From Serpula lacrymans var. lacrymans S7.9 (Eukaryota; Basidiomycota; Agaricomycetes; Boletales; Serpulaceae), in contig NW_006763301.1 of the NCBI RefSeq assembly GCF_000218685.1, forward strand, positions 1,316,214 through 1,380,213: 64,000 nucleotides of DNA, read 5' to 3'. This document shows, in pieces, positions 50,419 through 62,767 of this stretch; the first letter of the stretch is position 1, and each line of letters opens with the position of its first letter. The notes beneath the pieces were generated by a model, which was not told the origin of the DNA, made no database searches, and worked only from the letters and a program-made list of their open reading frames with translations. The translations under genes were made by a program, and so were the position numbers.

Positions 50419-53026
50419 AGAGGCCAGCGGTAACACATCAACCGGCTGCGCCTAAGGACAAAAGTTTTGTAAATAGTTTCTCCTCTCTCTTGATCGAAGA
50501 TTCTTGTCTGCCGTCTACCACGAGTTGTATTAGTACTGATCATGAAAATGATATTGCATTAGCCAAAGACGCAGCAGATCTGAGATTAAAAGAGAAAGAA
50601 ACAAAAAGAGATGTGAACCTGAACAGGGAACGGGTTAGAAAGATCCCTAAAACTTCAGAAACAACAGAACCACAAAAAGCAGTGACTCAATTGGGAAGCA
50701 CTGATGTAACTGATGGTTCGACCAGTTCTGAAGAAATCACGGCGCGCTCAAAAGAGAAAAGCGCAGTAAAAGAATTTGTGAAGGAAGTGACTCAATCGGG
50801 TAGCACTTCATTGGAAACAACAGAACCACAGAAAGCAGTGACTCAATTGGGAAGCACTGATGTAACTGATGGTTCGACCAGTTCCAAAGAGGTCAGGAAC
50901 ACCTCTAATAAAAACCTAGACCACAAAGAGAGACAAAGACTGACAGCGGCATGGACACCACTTTGGGTTGCAGAAAGATTACGAGACCAAAAGGAAGAAA
51001 GATCCATTGGTATTCTCAACATCTGGACGCACCAAAAAAGAAGTAGAGAAGTCACAATAGAGACAATACGAGAGCTGAATGCATTAACACTGCACGAAGC
51101 AGAACTTGCTCTATTAGAGTTACACACCCCGAAAAAGTACATTAGGGGAACGCAAGGAAACCAGATGAACATTTCTTGCAGACTTACAACTCTTGACACG
51201 AATCGATCAACGACGATCGAAGCTCTCCTAGATAGTGGATGTACAGGGAGCTGCATAGACTCTACGTTCGTAAAAGAACAAAAATATGAAACAAAGAAGA
51301 TACCGAGACCAATTCCAGTATACAATGCTGATGGCACGCTTAACAAAGACGGTGCTATCAAAGAATTTATAGAACTACGGATGAGCATAGGAGACCACGA
51401 AGAAAACATCACTTCGCCGTAACAAGCTTAGGGAGTGGACGCATGTTCCTCGGACATGAGTGGTTAACGAAGCACAATCCCACTATAGATTGGAAAAAGT
51501 CGGAGTTGAACTTTGATAGATGCCCGAAAGAATGTAAACGACAGGTTGACTTCCTTGATCCGGAAGAAGACCCTGACACATACTTTTCGGAAGTAGATCG
51601 CTCAGATGGGGATCAGCTGATCCAAGTGAATCTAATGGACTATGAGGATGCTTCTATTGACGATCATTACTACCACATTAGGGCACAAGGCACAACAGCT
51701 CAGAAGCTTGCCGAGGCCGCTGGTAAAGATCAGAAAGAAGGAGGATTCGAAAAAATAGTTCCTAAACATCTCCACGATTACAAAGACGTATTCGACAAGG
51801 AGTCATTCGATGCACTGCCAGAGAGACGCCAATGGGATCATGCCATAGAACTCATCCCAGGCGATCACACTCTGGACTGCAAATGTTATCCATTAGCTTT
51901 AGGAGAACAAGAACAACTAGATGCGTTCATAAACGAGAACCTCGAATCAGGAAGAATTAGACCTTCCAAATCACAGTTCGCATCACCGTTCTTCTTCATC
52001 AAAAAGAAAGATGGAAAACTCAGACCTGTCCAAGATTATCGGAAATTGAATGATATCACCATCAAGAACAGATACCCGCTACCCCTGATAAATGAACTTT
52101 TAGACAAGCTCAGGGGCGCGAAATATTTTACAAAGCTAGATATCAGATGGGGATACAACAATATCCGTATCAAGGATGGAGATGAACACAAAGCGGCCTT
52201 CAGAACGAATAGGGGGCTCTTTGAACCGTTAGTGATGTTCTTCGGACTCACGAATTCACCAGCGACATTTCAAACGATGATGAATGCGCTATTTAAGGAT
52301 TTGATTGATGACGGAAAGGTAGTAATATACCTCGACGACATCATGATCTTCACAAAGACGATTGACGAACACCGCGCAATGACGCGCAGAGTGTTAGACA
52401 TTTTAAGGAAGAATAACCTTTACTTGAAACCCGAAAAATGCGATTTCGAAGAGACCTCAACAGAGTACTTAGGTCTCATCATTTCAGAAAATGAAATCCG
52501 CATGGATCCAGTTAAAGTAAAAGGAATTATGGAATGGCCAGAATGCAAATCCAAAAAGGAAGTACAAGCATTCTTGGGTTTCGTAAACTTCTATAGACGA
52601 TTCATCGAAGGCTTTGGGTTGATCGCCAAGCCATTGACAAAATTGACCGGGAAAGTAGAGTTCGTGTGGGAACAGGAACAGATCGACGCCTTTAACGGAT
52701 TAAAAACCCGTGTCGGATCAACTCCAGTACTCGCCTTACCTACCGATGACGGACAATTTAAAATTGAAGCTGATAGCAGCGATTACGCGATGGGAGCAGT
52801 TCTATCACAGATGCAAGATGGGAAATGGAAACCTATTGCATATCTCTCAAAAGCGCTAAACCCCACAGAGCGCAATTACGAGATCTACGATAAAGAACTA
52901 CTAGCCATAATGACTGCATTAGACGAGTGGAGACATTATCTCGTTGACGCAAAAGAGATGTTTGAGATTTGGACAGACCACCAGAATCTCCTATATTACA
53001 AACAACCTCAGAAGCTCAACAGATGA
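50409..53026 (+). pseudogene. Family C pol, part 1: protease, RT, RNase H (frameshifted)
   Basis: A linker containing a duplicated 24-residue block (ETTEPQKAVTQLGSTDV... at about 50635 and 50815) is followed by protease (LLDSGCTGSCID). The frame is lost near 51415 (one base missing before AVTSLGSGRMFLGHEW) and resumes from 51424. Reverse transcriptase (YRKLND, FGLTNSPATFQ, YLDDIMIF) and RNase H (ADSSDYAMGAVL, YEIYDKELLAIM) are intact. TGA at 53024-53026 replaces an Arg codon in LNR-R-QARW. Confidence 0.92.
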
Positions 53027-54904
53027 CAAGCTAGATGGGTTATGGAATTGAGCAACTATCACTTTACGCTCCACCACATTCCAGGTACAAAACACATCAA
53101 AGCAGATCTTCTCTCGAGACGAGCAGACCATGAAAGGGGGGTGGATGACAATGAAGACGTAATCGTTCTAAAAGCAGAACATTTCCGTATGATGATTTCA
53201 CACACTGAAAGACAACGCATGGCAGAGCAATCAGCCGATGCAGTGGAACTGTACAAATGGATTTGCAAAAGAATGATGAACGTAGACGAAGTAGCGCGGA
53301 AGATGATAGAGAAAGGAGAAGACAGAGAGAAAGGAATTTGGATGGAGGATGAGATGTTGATCTTCAAAGGAAGAATCTATATTCCCAAAGACGGGAAATT
53401 ACGAGAACATATCATTAAAGAAAACCATGATTCCACGGTAGCAGGACACCCCGGACAGTATAAAACCAAAGAACTGGTAACTAGATGGTATTGGTGGCCG
53501 TACATGGACAGAGATATCCGGAAATACGTAGAAGGCTGTGAAACGTGTCAACGCACTAAGATTAACCATCAAAAGAAAGCGGCACCGTTACACCCAAATG
53601 AAATCCCGACTAGACCATGGGAAATCATTACCACAGACCTAATCGGACCGTTGCCGGAATCTCTGGGTTATAACATGATACTCGTAGTGGTAGATAGATT
53701 CTCGAAGATGATAAAAGTCATGCCGACTTATGACAAAGTGACGTCAGAAGGAGTGGCCAGATTATTTAGAGACAATGTCTTTAGAAATCATGGCATACCA
53801 GAGAAGATCATCTCAGATAGGGGACCGCAATACGTCTCCAATTTCATGAAAGATCTCTACAAACTCCTCGGGATAAAAGGAAATCCCTCGACCGCTTATC
53901 ACCCACAGACAGACGGACAAACGGAACGGATTAACCAAGAGATAGAACAGTATCTCAGAATATTCGTAAACCATAAACAAACGGATTGGGCAGAATGGCT
54001 ACCATTAGCGGAATTTTCATACAACAACAAATCACACTCCGCAACTGGTTACAGCCCCTTCTTCCTAAATTCCGGACAACATCCGAAAGTCGCGAAGGGA
54101 ATCAGAAGTACGGTAAAGACAGAGAGTGCGGAAGAGTTCGTGAAGAGGATGGAAGAGACAAGGAAAGAAGCAGAAAAATCGCTGGTAAAAGCAGCAGAAA
54201 ACATGAAAAAACAGTATGATAAAGGGAAAAGAGAGGCTATCGTTTACAAAGAAGGTGACAAGGTATATGTTGAAGCAGAACATATTACTACCGATAGACC
54301 TGCAAAAAAGCTCGACGATAAAAGACACGGACCCTTTTCCATCGAAAAGAAAATAGGTGAAGGAGCCTATAAACTAAAACTTCCTGGACGATGGAAGAAC
54401 ATACATCCGGTTTTTAACGAGAAACTGCTAACACCATTCCGAGAACCAGAGTTCGAAACACAGAAAAAACCAAAAACCGCACCACTGGTGATAGTGGACG
54501 GAATTAAAGAATACGAGGTAGAAGAAGTTCTAGACTCACGATTGAAACGTGGGAAACTAGAATATTTAGTACATTGGAAAGACTTTCCTAAAGAGGATCG
54601 CACATGGGAAACCGAGTCAAACCTAAAACATTCATCGAAACTCGTAAAACAGTTTCATAACAAAAACCCTAGTGCACCTCGAAGGATAGAATTTACTCTA
54701 AACTATCAACCCTTCGAAAACTTTACTATTCCAACAAAAATTCGAAAAACATTGTACAATTGGGAAACAGGCAAACTAGATCCTCACTTTCGGGACGAAA
54801 GTCCTAAGGAGGGGGTAATGTCACGATCATACCCATCTGACTCAGCTTTCTTATCTAATCAAGAGATAGAAACTCTTATCTCACCTTATCTAATCTCTTC
54901 CTGA
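53027..54904 (+). pseudogene. Family C pol, part 2: integrase and chromodomain
   Basis: Same frame after the TGA: QARWVMELSNYHF, integrase zinc finger (H...H...CETCQRTK), DDE core (TTDLIGPLPE, ISDRGPQY, NQEIEQYL), GPY/F (HGPFSIEKKI), chromodomain (YEVEEVLDSRLKRG...HWKDFPKEDRTWE). The frame enters the 3' LTR and stops at 54902-54904, 85 bases inside it. Confidence 0.92.
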
Positions 54905-55162
54905 TCTAATCTTATCAAGTATCACGTGATCTATTAGTAATACACATTACCAATCAGCCTCACTACATACACATGTTAGTTACCAATACGCTACGTCATA
55001 CCTCCCCGTAGCCTCATGCCTTTTCCTATATAACTAGCACGATATCCATGTACATACCCCAGTTGTAGATTTACTCTTTTATACTTGCTTGTCTGAACAC
55101 TTGTTGTTAAGATTTAAGTCCTCCGCTGCTCGGGTCACCGGCATACAGCTAGGGTCTTTACA
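54819..55162 (+). mobile_element. 3' LTR of element C
   Basis: 344 bp, no difference from 41118-41461 seen by eye. Preceded by GGAGGGGGTAA and followed by target duplication CCATC. Confidence 0.95.
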
Positions 55163-55167
55163 CCATC

Positions 55168-56904
55168 TCTATCTGGTACTTGCAATTGAATCTGGTGAGA
55201 GAAAAATTTTGCAGTCTGACTACTCTCTACTAGTAGCCAGGCTAGAATGATACCTTGGTAGAATAGCGAGGCTTTAAAAAATTTGTGCAGCATTGTCAGC
55301 ACTGTGTGACACAGTGATGAGGTGTTGCCACCACTGTGTCACACAATGTGGTCACAGGGAGGGAGGCGCAACTGCACTGCAGCGCAGTAGCGCTTTCCCA
55401 CAGTTGACAAAACACTATAGAGAGGTTTGACCGCTTTTTGGGACATTCAAGCTCCGATTGAACACTTTCCCATGCATTGAGCCAGCCACTTTGCTCACAC
55501 TATAGAAAAATCTGACCGCTTTTGGGATATACAAGCTCTGATTGAACACTTTCCCGCACATTAAGCCAGCCACTTTGCTCACATATCAAATTTTGGCTTC
55601 AAGGATAAATTCACGCTGGCTAACTTAGCATGTACATACAAGATAGCCAGCAAAATTTTACACTAGATATATTTTGTAGTGTTGATTGATATAACTAGCA
55701 TCCTCATTAATTATGACTCTATGTAATAAATAATTAAATTTAGTATAGTGTCACTAAATGCTTTTATCCACTCTGGTATGCTTTAGGTGGAACTATTTAC
55801 TATACATGTCATAGCTGCTAAATATATTCCAATATGATTCACTATAAACTGATATAGATTGCTTTAGATGCATTTTTTGCCACAATTGCTATATTTGCAT
55901 AATTACCTATTCATAGCCAACTATAGCAAGATCATGTTTTCCTGATGTATCTGGCGTTTACTCAAATTTATACTTAATAGTTTGGGAAATCATGTAGATG
56001 ACATCAAGAGTTTAGAGTTTGGATGCTATAAAGGCCAAGCCTAGTAAGGCAGAAGAGAAGGGGAGATTAAACACTGTCATAGTAGCAAAAACTAATAATG
56101 CTAAAACAACAGCTTTACAAGGTGCATCACACATTCTTATCAGTTTAATATTTTATTGCTCACTACATTATTATAGGCATGGAGGTTGGAAGTTTAAGAG
56201 TATATTCCCACTCCATAAAATGATCTACTCTGACAATATAGCACCATAATCTTGGCCCAAGGGGCCTTTCACTATTGTGGGGTGGGGTGGTATAAGATGT
56301 CCAGAAACCAACCCTGGGGAAAATTGTAACATGTACATGCTGTTATAACATACCAGCACATGCTTACACTTTACTTCACTGTACTTTCTTTATTTTCCGG
56401 GTAAAGTGATTGTAAATTTGGGGGGTGCTTCACTTATAGATAGTGATTCACTCTAATTATCTTTTACACTCACTTACTTACACAGTATTGAATTTAACCT
56501 GGGTTATATTCAACTGGCAATAAGAGTTTGTGACTAGATTGTCCTAATCTAATCACAAACTCGGAATAAGTAGCCATGTGGCTTGTAACTACATAGTTTT
56601 AACTACCTATTTTGGACGTAAGGTATGACTAATGGCCAATATCTTACACCTTCCCCCAGAAAAGGAAGGTTTAGTGTTTATAAATACAAAAAGATAGAAA
56701 GTAGAGAAGAGAGAATAAAACAAAGTAAGAGAGATATTGAGATGAGAATAGAAAATGTGCATAAGAAGGAATTGTAATAGAACTAGTGTTCAAGTTATAA
56801 TAATGTCCATAGGCATGCAATGATAATTTTTTCTTTTTAATGATAGTGACCGCAACAGCAGGCAAAAGAAGCACAGAGCAATGCAACTTGACAGTAGCTG
56901 GCAA
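55168..56904. repeat. AT-rich intergenic DNA with tandem duplication and a hairpin
   Basis: A unit of about 80 bp is present twice (about 55421-55498, 55499-55581), sharing TGACCGCTTTT, GATTGAACACTTTCCC and GCCAGCCACTTTGCTCAC. At 56524-56562 the arms GAGTTTGTGACTAGATT and AATCTAATCACAAACTC form a near-perfect 17-bp hairpin with loop GTCCT. No gene recognised. Confidence 0.6.
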
Positions 56905-57209
56905 TGTCATGCACTAAAATTGATTGGTAGCATAGACAGGTGTCAATAATGAAACAAATATTCAAAAGACTTGCCTTTGCGCCACACAGGCACAGTGCCA
57001 TGTGGAATAGTAATTAATATTGCCTTATTCAAAGTTGTGGCTGATCAGCACAACCTCTATTAGGCAATCAACTTGCGCTCACCTTTGCTTTCCATTTGGT
57101 ACTTTCCGCATTTTGGCATTTTGGCAATTTTTTGCGTCACCACTGGCTATACATTGCGCCCTTGCTTTTGTTGTTTCCCCCTACCCTTTTCCCTTTACTT
57201 AGCCCCATC

Positions 57210-57752
57210 ATGGGCCCTTTACTGTCCTTCTTATTCTTACCTGACAGTTGTGTCTGGCTCCCTATTCTAGTCCACTGCTTTGTCACCTCCACCCTCCTCC
57301 TACTCATCTTTCTTGCTCCTCCACCATACCTGATGTCACCACTCTCTATCCGCTCCCATTGCCGCTCCGCCGACTACCATGTGCCACTTTTAATATCAGC
57401 AAAGCCCTGGCAGCTGGTCCAAATAGGGCAACAGGTCCATCTTCATGATATTGATCTGCTGTCTTCCACTGTTAAATCATCAGTCACTCATCTTGCCTGG
57501 TTAGAGCGTGGGTGGGTAGTTTTTGAGCTGGAGAAGGTTCATCCTCTTGTGTTGTCAATGTACATTGCTGTCCCATTCACTTGGGTACATTCATCCTTTG
57601 TCCATTGCCTTCGCTACAGTTACACTTACCACACACTGCCTGGAACTCACCTGTTCCAAATTGGAACTACCCCTCTCCCTCCCTCGTTTGACCAGGTGGT
57701 CCAATACAACCAGGCCATTGGTAAGGCCATGGAACCTTCAGACTTGGACTAG
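57210..57752 (+). CDS. Repeat A ORF, copy 3: predicted membrane protein, 180 aa
   Basis: Same start (ATG GGC CCT) and same length as copy 2 (38426-38968), with substitutions only. Hydrophobic segment about residues 17-40, then SAKP, QIGQQVHLHD, WVVFELEKVHPL and YHTLPGTHLFQIGTTPLP. The most constant part is the last 50 residues. Function unknown. Confidence 0.5.
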   Translation: MGPLLSFLFLPDSCVWLPILVHCFVTSTLLLLIFLAPPPYLMSPLSIRSHCRSADYHVPLLISAKPWQLVQIGQQVHLHDIDLLSSTVKSSVTHLAWLERGWVVFELEKVHPLVLSMYIAVPFTWVHSSFVHCLRYSYTYHTLPGTHLFQIGTTPLPPSFDQVVQYNQAIGKAMEPSDLD

Positions 57753-57870
57753 GTGGTGGACCGGTGGCTCCAGTTCCTTTTTTTTTCAGCAGAATATTCA
57801 TTTGTAGTGCAATTAATTTTGATTTTTTTACTGCATCTTTCCATGACATCATTATTTTCTTGCTCTCTTT

Positions 57871-58286
57871 TGTTACAATAACACAATTTTTGGACCTTTA
57901 AATTCCATTCTCCTCTTTAACCTTATACTGTAGTTTTCACACCCCATGCTGTGCGGCACTTTTCTTTTGTTCAAACTCCATCTTCTTGTGGCTGCACTGC
58001 CTTCTTCTTATTTTAGCTACAAGTATCTCACGCAATGGAGATGGTCACACGGGCTGCGCCCATGACTTTATCAGCCACTGCCTCTATCAACTGTATAGTA
58101 CACATGTACAAACAAACAAACTGTAGTAGTATATATACCCCAATAGATCAAGGAGACTCCTCAGCGAGTCCTCCTATTGTTCACCCACAACCAACTCGGT
58201 CTTATCCAAAGGGTAACCACTCCCCTCACTACCTTTATAGCCTTGTCTGAGTTGTGCACCAGAGTATCAAAACTTTGGTTGTAACA
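57871..58286 (+). mobile_element. Solo LTR, family B, inside repeat A copy 3
   Basis: 416 bp, TGTTACAATAAC to TTGTAACA. It interrupts the GCTCTCTTTTTGCTATTGG segment that is continuous in copies 1 and 2. Flanks TCTTT and TATTT are a decayed 5-bp duplication. Confidence 0.88.
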
Positions 58287-58646
58287 TATTTCTGCTATTG
58301 GACTTTATTTACACAGCATTTGTTGTTCTATCTCTTTCTTTTCCTTATTTTGACAATCTTATTCCATACCACCTATGCAGGATTTGTCAGCATACATTCC
58401 TTCTGTCATGTTCTTTCTCATTCTTTTGCACAGCTATACTGTGCATAGCCTACCTCCCTTTTACTATATAAACCCCTGTATTTTACCTTGTAAAAAAAGG
58501 ACAAGAACTCCAATCCAGACTTCTTCTCTAATCTCAAGTCCACTTCTTACTGCTACTTGTGATCCAGTGTGGTCACAATACTTCCCACTGCTACCACTGT
58601 TATCTGCTGTCATCATCACTCGTCACTTTTGAAATTGTCATCCCTT

Positions 58647-59402
58647 TGTCACAATCCTCTACTCCTAAACCCCTTATCTCTACTGATAACCGATAAACCA
58701 TATCTATCATTTCTCCAAAATCTTATCTTATCATAGTCACGTGACCAATCACATGACCTATGACATAGCTACTTACCAAGACAATTACAAAGTGCCTCAT
58801 GCCTTATGCATGCCGCTCAGTCAGCGCCTCGTTACTAACACATGTTCTGTAGTATATATACCAGCTATTTCATGTACATATCCCCCAGCTGTTGATTAAA
58901 TCTTTATTTACTGTAAAGACCCTGCTTGCAATTTGAAAGTCTAACTCTCCATTTATTCGGCATAAGAGTTGGTGTAACAACCAAGAGTTAGTTACTCTGG
59001 TGCACACAGGAACACACTATAGAGAAGATGAATAGGGAGTGGTTACCCCTTGAGTTGCAGAGAGTTTGTTGGTTAACAACAGGAGGACTCGCTGAGGAGT
59101 CTCCTGGATCTATTGGGGTATATATACTACTACAGGGTTATTTGTACATGTGTACTATACAGTTGATAGAGACAGTGGCTGATGATGTCATGGGGCCTAG
59201 CCCGCATGGCCAGCTCCACTGTGTGAGAGAGTTGTGTCTAAAATAAGAAGAAAGGTAACGCGGCGCAAGAAAGAGGAGTTTGGACAAAAGGGGAAGTGCC
59301 GCGTGGTACCCTGTGTGAAAGCTAAAGTACAAGGTTAAAGCGGAGAGTAAAAATAAAGGGAAGGTCCGAAAATTGTGTTATTGTAACAGTTGGATTCTCA
59401 CA
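58647..59402 (+). mobile_element. Solo LTR, family G, interrupted by LTR B
   Basis: Outer ends TGTCACAATCC and ATTCTCACA. Flanks CCCTT (58642-58646) and CTCTT (59403-59407) are a 5-bp duplication with one mismatch. Without the nested LTR it is about 335 bp. It has tandem E-boxes (58737-58757), TATATATA (58853-58860), CATGTACATA and the start motif AGCTGTTGATT (58887-58897), as in families A, C and E. Confidence 0.85.
58973..59388 (-). mobile_element. Solo LTR, family B, nested in LTR G
   Basis: 416 bp in reverse orientation, flanked by exact duplications GTTGG (58968-58972, 59389-59393). Removing it restores LTR G. Confidence 0.9.
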
Positions 59403-59766
59403 CTCTTTCAATTAGAGTCCTTCTGAGCACTACAGTCTGTGCGTCAGGAGCCTCCTATCACTAGGAATCTCATCACCTCGTTGTTCTCAAACCTACCTTG
59501 TGCTACAATTAGCAAGGTAGTGCTTGTCCATACTTGTCATAAAGCCCCTATCTTCTATATTTCAACTATCCCTCCTCCTCAAAACCCACGCCCGTACATC
59601 TCTGGGTTTTATTTTGAAGGATTGCTATACATACCACCCCATGAACAACCAGAGCACCCACTGTTCTAGGAGGCAAAGCCCATAAACAAGTTCCATGGAA
59701 TCTGGGAGGATAGTGTGTTAGTTTGTTTTGTGTGCAGTTTTCTAACAACAGTTCTCATCATCAACA

Positions 59767-59991
59767 CCACCAATCACTTTAACCATTGTGCTGGATCACA
59801 TGGAGGGATGCCCAATCTCTTAGCTGTAGTATGAAGTGGTAACAATGGTTGAGAAGTCCAAGAAGAGCAAAAACTAAAAGAATACCAAATGATATCTCTA
59901 TCTCTAAAGCCAAGGGTGTGAGATGGAATGTGTCTGAGAACCAGGATTCAGAACATAGCAGGTGAGGAAGGAAAATGAAATGATCCTTACA
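59767..59991 (-). mobile_element. LTR, family I (5' part only)
   Basis: On the minus strand it begins TGTAAGGATCATTTC at 59991, like LTR H (TGTAAGGACCATTTC). It is cut off at the repeat A copy 3 boundary. It contains the remnant U3 ORF. Confidence 0.75.
59779..59949 (-). pseudogene. U3-encoded small membrane protein remnant, family I
   Basis: Aligns residue for residue with the LTR H protein: SWFSDTFHLTPLALEIE, a hydrophobic segment ISFGILLVFALLGLL, then NHCYHF and RDWASL. The start codon is replaced by GAA (59947-59949), so it would not start there. It shows that the U3 ORF is conserved across three LTR families. Confidence 0.75.
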
Positions 59992-60085
59992 TTTTGCTGA
60001 ATGTGGCTTAATGTATGTCTTGGCATGTAGGTTTTGGGAAACATATTTTGATTTATCAGTTACAAATACATTTCCTGAACTGTGC

Positions 60086-60986
60086 TTACTCCTGACCTCC
60101 AAGAAAATCCTTTGTCTTTATCTCCTCCTTGGTTGTGGTTGCTTTTCTAGCTGCAACTTTCCTCAGAGGACAGTTCCTTGCAATATGGCCCAACTGACCA
60201 CATCCATAACATAATCTGAACTGACTGTGTTGGTCTGTATCCATAGGTACATACACCTTGTCTAGGGAATACACCTCACTGAGGTTAATCCTTGAACATT
60301 CTCACATACTAATTTGTCTGGGGTTTTGCCATCTGCTGTGGCTGCTGCTGCTGCTGTTGCACATGTTGGTGCATATATGTTTGTTGTCTGTAGATGGGCC
60401 TTGGTGGCTGTGTAACTTCTCTTTTTTTGTCTTTCATGCAGCTGGAACTCTTCTCTTCTCGCCCCCCATGCATAAGCTTGTGTTTTCCATTTGGCAAATG
60501 TCATTGGCAGGTCCTTCTGGGTAATGACAAGATCACAGGTATGGGAGTGAAGGTTCTTTTTGAGAATACAATTGATTACATCAAAATGAGTAGTGTTGTT
60601 GTATCCAGCTGTGTCCATGAACATTGTGAAATGGCTGAAGAATTTATTGCAGTGTTTATTTTCCCGTTTGTACACTTCCATCTTGTTAACCGCTTGTGAC
60701 CTTTTGTTCAGGCTTCTGAAGACTTGAGCAAGATCAGTCAGGACGGTCGACAAAGTTGGCCACATGGAGTTGCATTGAGAGCTTTGGTAAGAATGTTCTC
60801 TTTCCAAGCTCTTACTGTCAACATCCCTTGGTTGCTGATTTTGAACAGGAGGTGTATGAGCTTTGTTTTCTCATCTCCGTTCAGTAAGTGGCGCTGCGGC
60901 ACACCAACACGAAAATCGAGGAAAATGGCATTTTTCTCTAAAAGGCCCGCAAACGGAGTTCCCGTACGGACTCCGAAATACTTCAC
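60086..60986 (-). pseudogene. Family I gag fragment
   Basis: Minus-strand pieces: capsid-like sequence at 60986-60738 (LIHLLFKISN, RAWKENIL), then 60807-60262 in another frame (NKFFSHFTMFMDTAGY, WKTQAYAWGARR), then a CCHC knuckle (CYGCGQLGHIARNC) at 60274-60086 ending KDFLGGQE, the same gag terminus as family D (KDFQKGQE). Several frameshifts. pol is entirely missing: only about 95 bp separate the gag stop from the LTR. Confidence 0.8.
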
Positions 60987-61233
60987 ATGTCCCGTTGATC
61001 AGAAGAAGCCAAACGTGGAAACGATGAGTAAGGCCGAGTGGATGCCGGAGTCGGAATGTGAATCTTTACGGCTGATTCCGCAAGGCGGACGGGTCCGAAA
61101 TGCACAGAAAATTTGTTGAGATCAAGACACCACACAGGGTCTATCGATATAGCAAGCCAGCGACCAACACATCCATTCCAAGCACCGTCGACCACAGTAG
61201 TCGACCCTTGGATAACAAAAGTACAACTACATC

Positions 61234-62767
61234 ATGTCAGCGTAAGTGTTTGGCAGCTTTCTTCCCGTTTTCTGACTTAGTCGTCTAATTTTCGACGGGC
61301 AACAGAGAAGAGGCTCTACAGGATGTCAACGAGAACGAGATCGAGTCCAACTGGGACCAGGTCGTAGATAAGTGCGTTTATGCGTGATCTTATGGGAGAC
61401 CAGAATAGAACTGATATGGATCTGCATAGCTTTGATAACATGGACTTGAAGGCAGAGCTTCTGCGAGGTGTTTACGCTTACGGGTAAGCGCAGTTTCGTT
61501 TTTATACCTTTGGCGATCTTCCTATTGAGCTGTATCAAGTTTCGAGCGACCTTCTGCCATCCAGCAGCGCGCTATCGTCCCGGTCGTCAAAGGACACGAT
61601 GTGATCGCTCAGGCTCAGTCTGGCACGGGAAAGACAGCCACATTTTCCATCTCCATTCTCCAGCAATTGGATATGTCCATCAAGGGCTGCCAGGCTCTCA
61701 TCCTTGCCCCCACTCGTGAGCTTGCCCAGCAAATCCAGAAGGTCGTTATCGCCCTCGGTGATTACATGAACATCGAGTGCCATGCCTGTGTCGGCGGTAC
61801 CAACGTTCGTGAGGATATGGCTAAACTTCAGGAAGGAGTCCAGGTGGTTGTCGGTACCCCTGGACGAGTGTATGACATGATTAACCGTAGGGCGCTCAGG
61901 ACTGATAACATCAAAATTTTCTGTCTTGATGAGGCCGATGAAATGTTATCCCGCGGTTTCAAGGACCAGATCTATGAACTCTTCCAGCTACTACCTCAGG
62001 AGACTCAGGTTGTGCTCTTATCTGCCACCATGCCTGCCGATGTCTTGGAAGTCACGAAGAAGTTCATGCGTGACCCGGTTAGAATTCTTGTCAAGAGGGA
62101 TGAATTGACTTTGGAAGGTATCAAGCAATTCTACATTGCCGTCGAGAAAGAGGAATGGAAATTGGATACTCTTTGCGATCTTTACGAGACAGTCACGATT
62201 ACCCAGGCTGTCATTTTCTGCAACACGAGGCGGAAGGTTGACTGGTTGACAGAGAAGATGCACTCTCGCGAGTTCACCGTATCTGCGATGGTAAGCTATC
62301 TCGATGTCCTCATGTTTTTCGTCTACTGATCGTGTTATCAGCACGGAGACATGGAACAAAAACAACGTGAAGTGCTGATGAAAGAATTCCGGTCTGGTTC
62401 TTCTCGTGTATTGATCACGACGGATCTTCTTGCCCGTGGTATTGACGTGCAGCAAGTATCGCTTGTTATCAATTACGACTTGCCCACCAACAGGGAGAAC
62501 TACATTCACCGTATTGGTCGAGGTGGACGATTTGGACGTAAAGGTGTTGCCATCAACTTTGTGACTACTGATGATGTCAGGATGTTGCGAGATATCGAAC
62601 GTAAGTTTACGTTTTCTTTGATACCGAAGGTGGTAGTAACATGAGAGGCTTTCTACAGAGTTCTACAACACCCAGATTGACGAAATGCCTCTTAACGTCG
62701 CGTATGTGCCTTTTCTGAGCCTTGGAGTGGAAGCACTGTTGACAATGATTACAGTGATCTTATCTAG
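61234..62767 (+). CDS. TIF1: Translation initiation factor eIF4A, DEAD-box RNA helicase (397 aa)
   Basis: Seven exons: 61234-61241, 61306-61371, 61430-61483, 61540-62290, 62342-62600, 62659-62701, 62755-62767 (1194 nt, in phase). The ATP-dependent helicase of the cap-binding complex; it unwinds mRNA 5' leaders in the cytoplasm. Motifs: Q motif ([12 protein letters not shown]), Walker A AQSGTGKT (Lys about 74), [27 protein letters not shown] at about 174-177, [47 protein letters not shown]. It ends in EMPLNVADLI, typical of eIF4A. Length and motif set fit eIF4A rather than Fal1/eIF4AIII. Many 5' introns, the first after 8 coding bases. Confidence 0.97.

Larger units (their letters stand above)
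41118..55162 (+). mobile_element. Ty3/gypsy retrotransposon, family C, interrupted by element E
   Basis: Paired 344-bp LTRs (41118-41461, 54819-55162) with no difference seen by eye, and CCATC target duplications (41113-41117, 55163-55167). Without the nested element E it is about 6.98 kb: LTR, self-complementary primer site, small membrane ORF, gag, -1 slip site, pol with chromodomain, polypurine tract (GGAGGGGGTAA), LTR. gag has an in-frame TGA (42705-42707), pol a frameshift near 51415 and a TGA at 53024-53026, so it cannot encode its own proteins despite the identical LTRs. Confidence 0.95.
56905..59766 (+). mobile_element. Repeat A, copy 3 (with nested LTR insertions)
   Basis: TGTCATGCAC at the start, CATCATCAACA at the end. 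More diverged than copies 1 and 2 and lacking about 90 bp around 57830. It carries LTR B at 57871-58286 and LTR G at 58647-59402. Flanks show no matching duplication. Confidence 0.8.
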
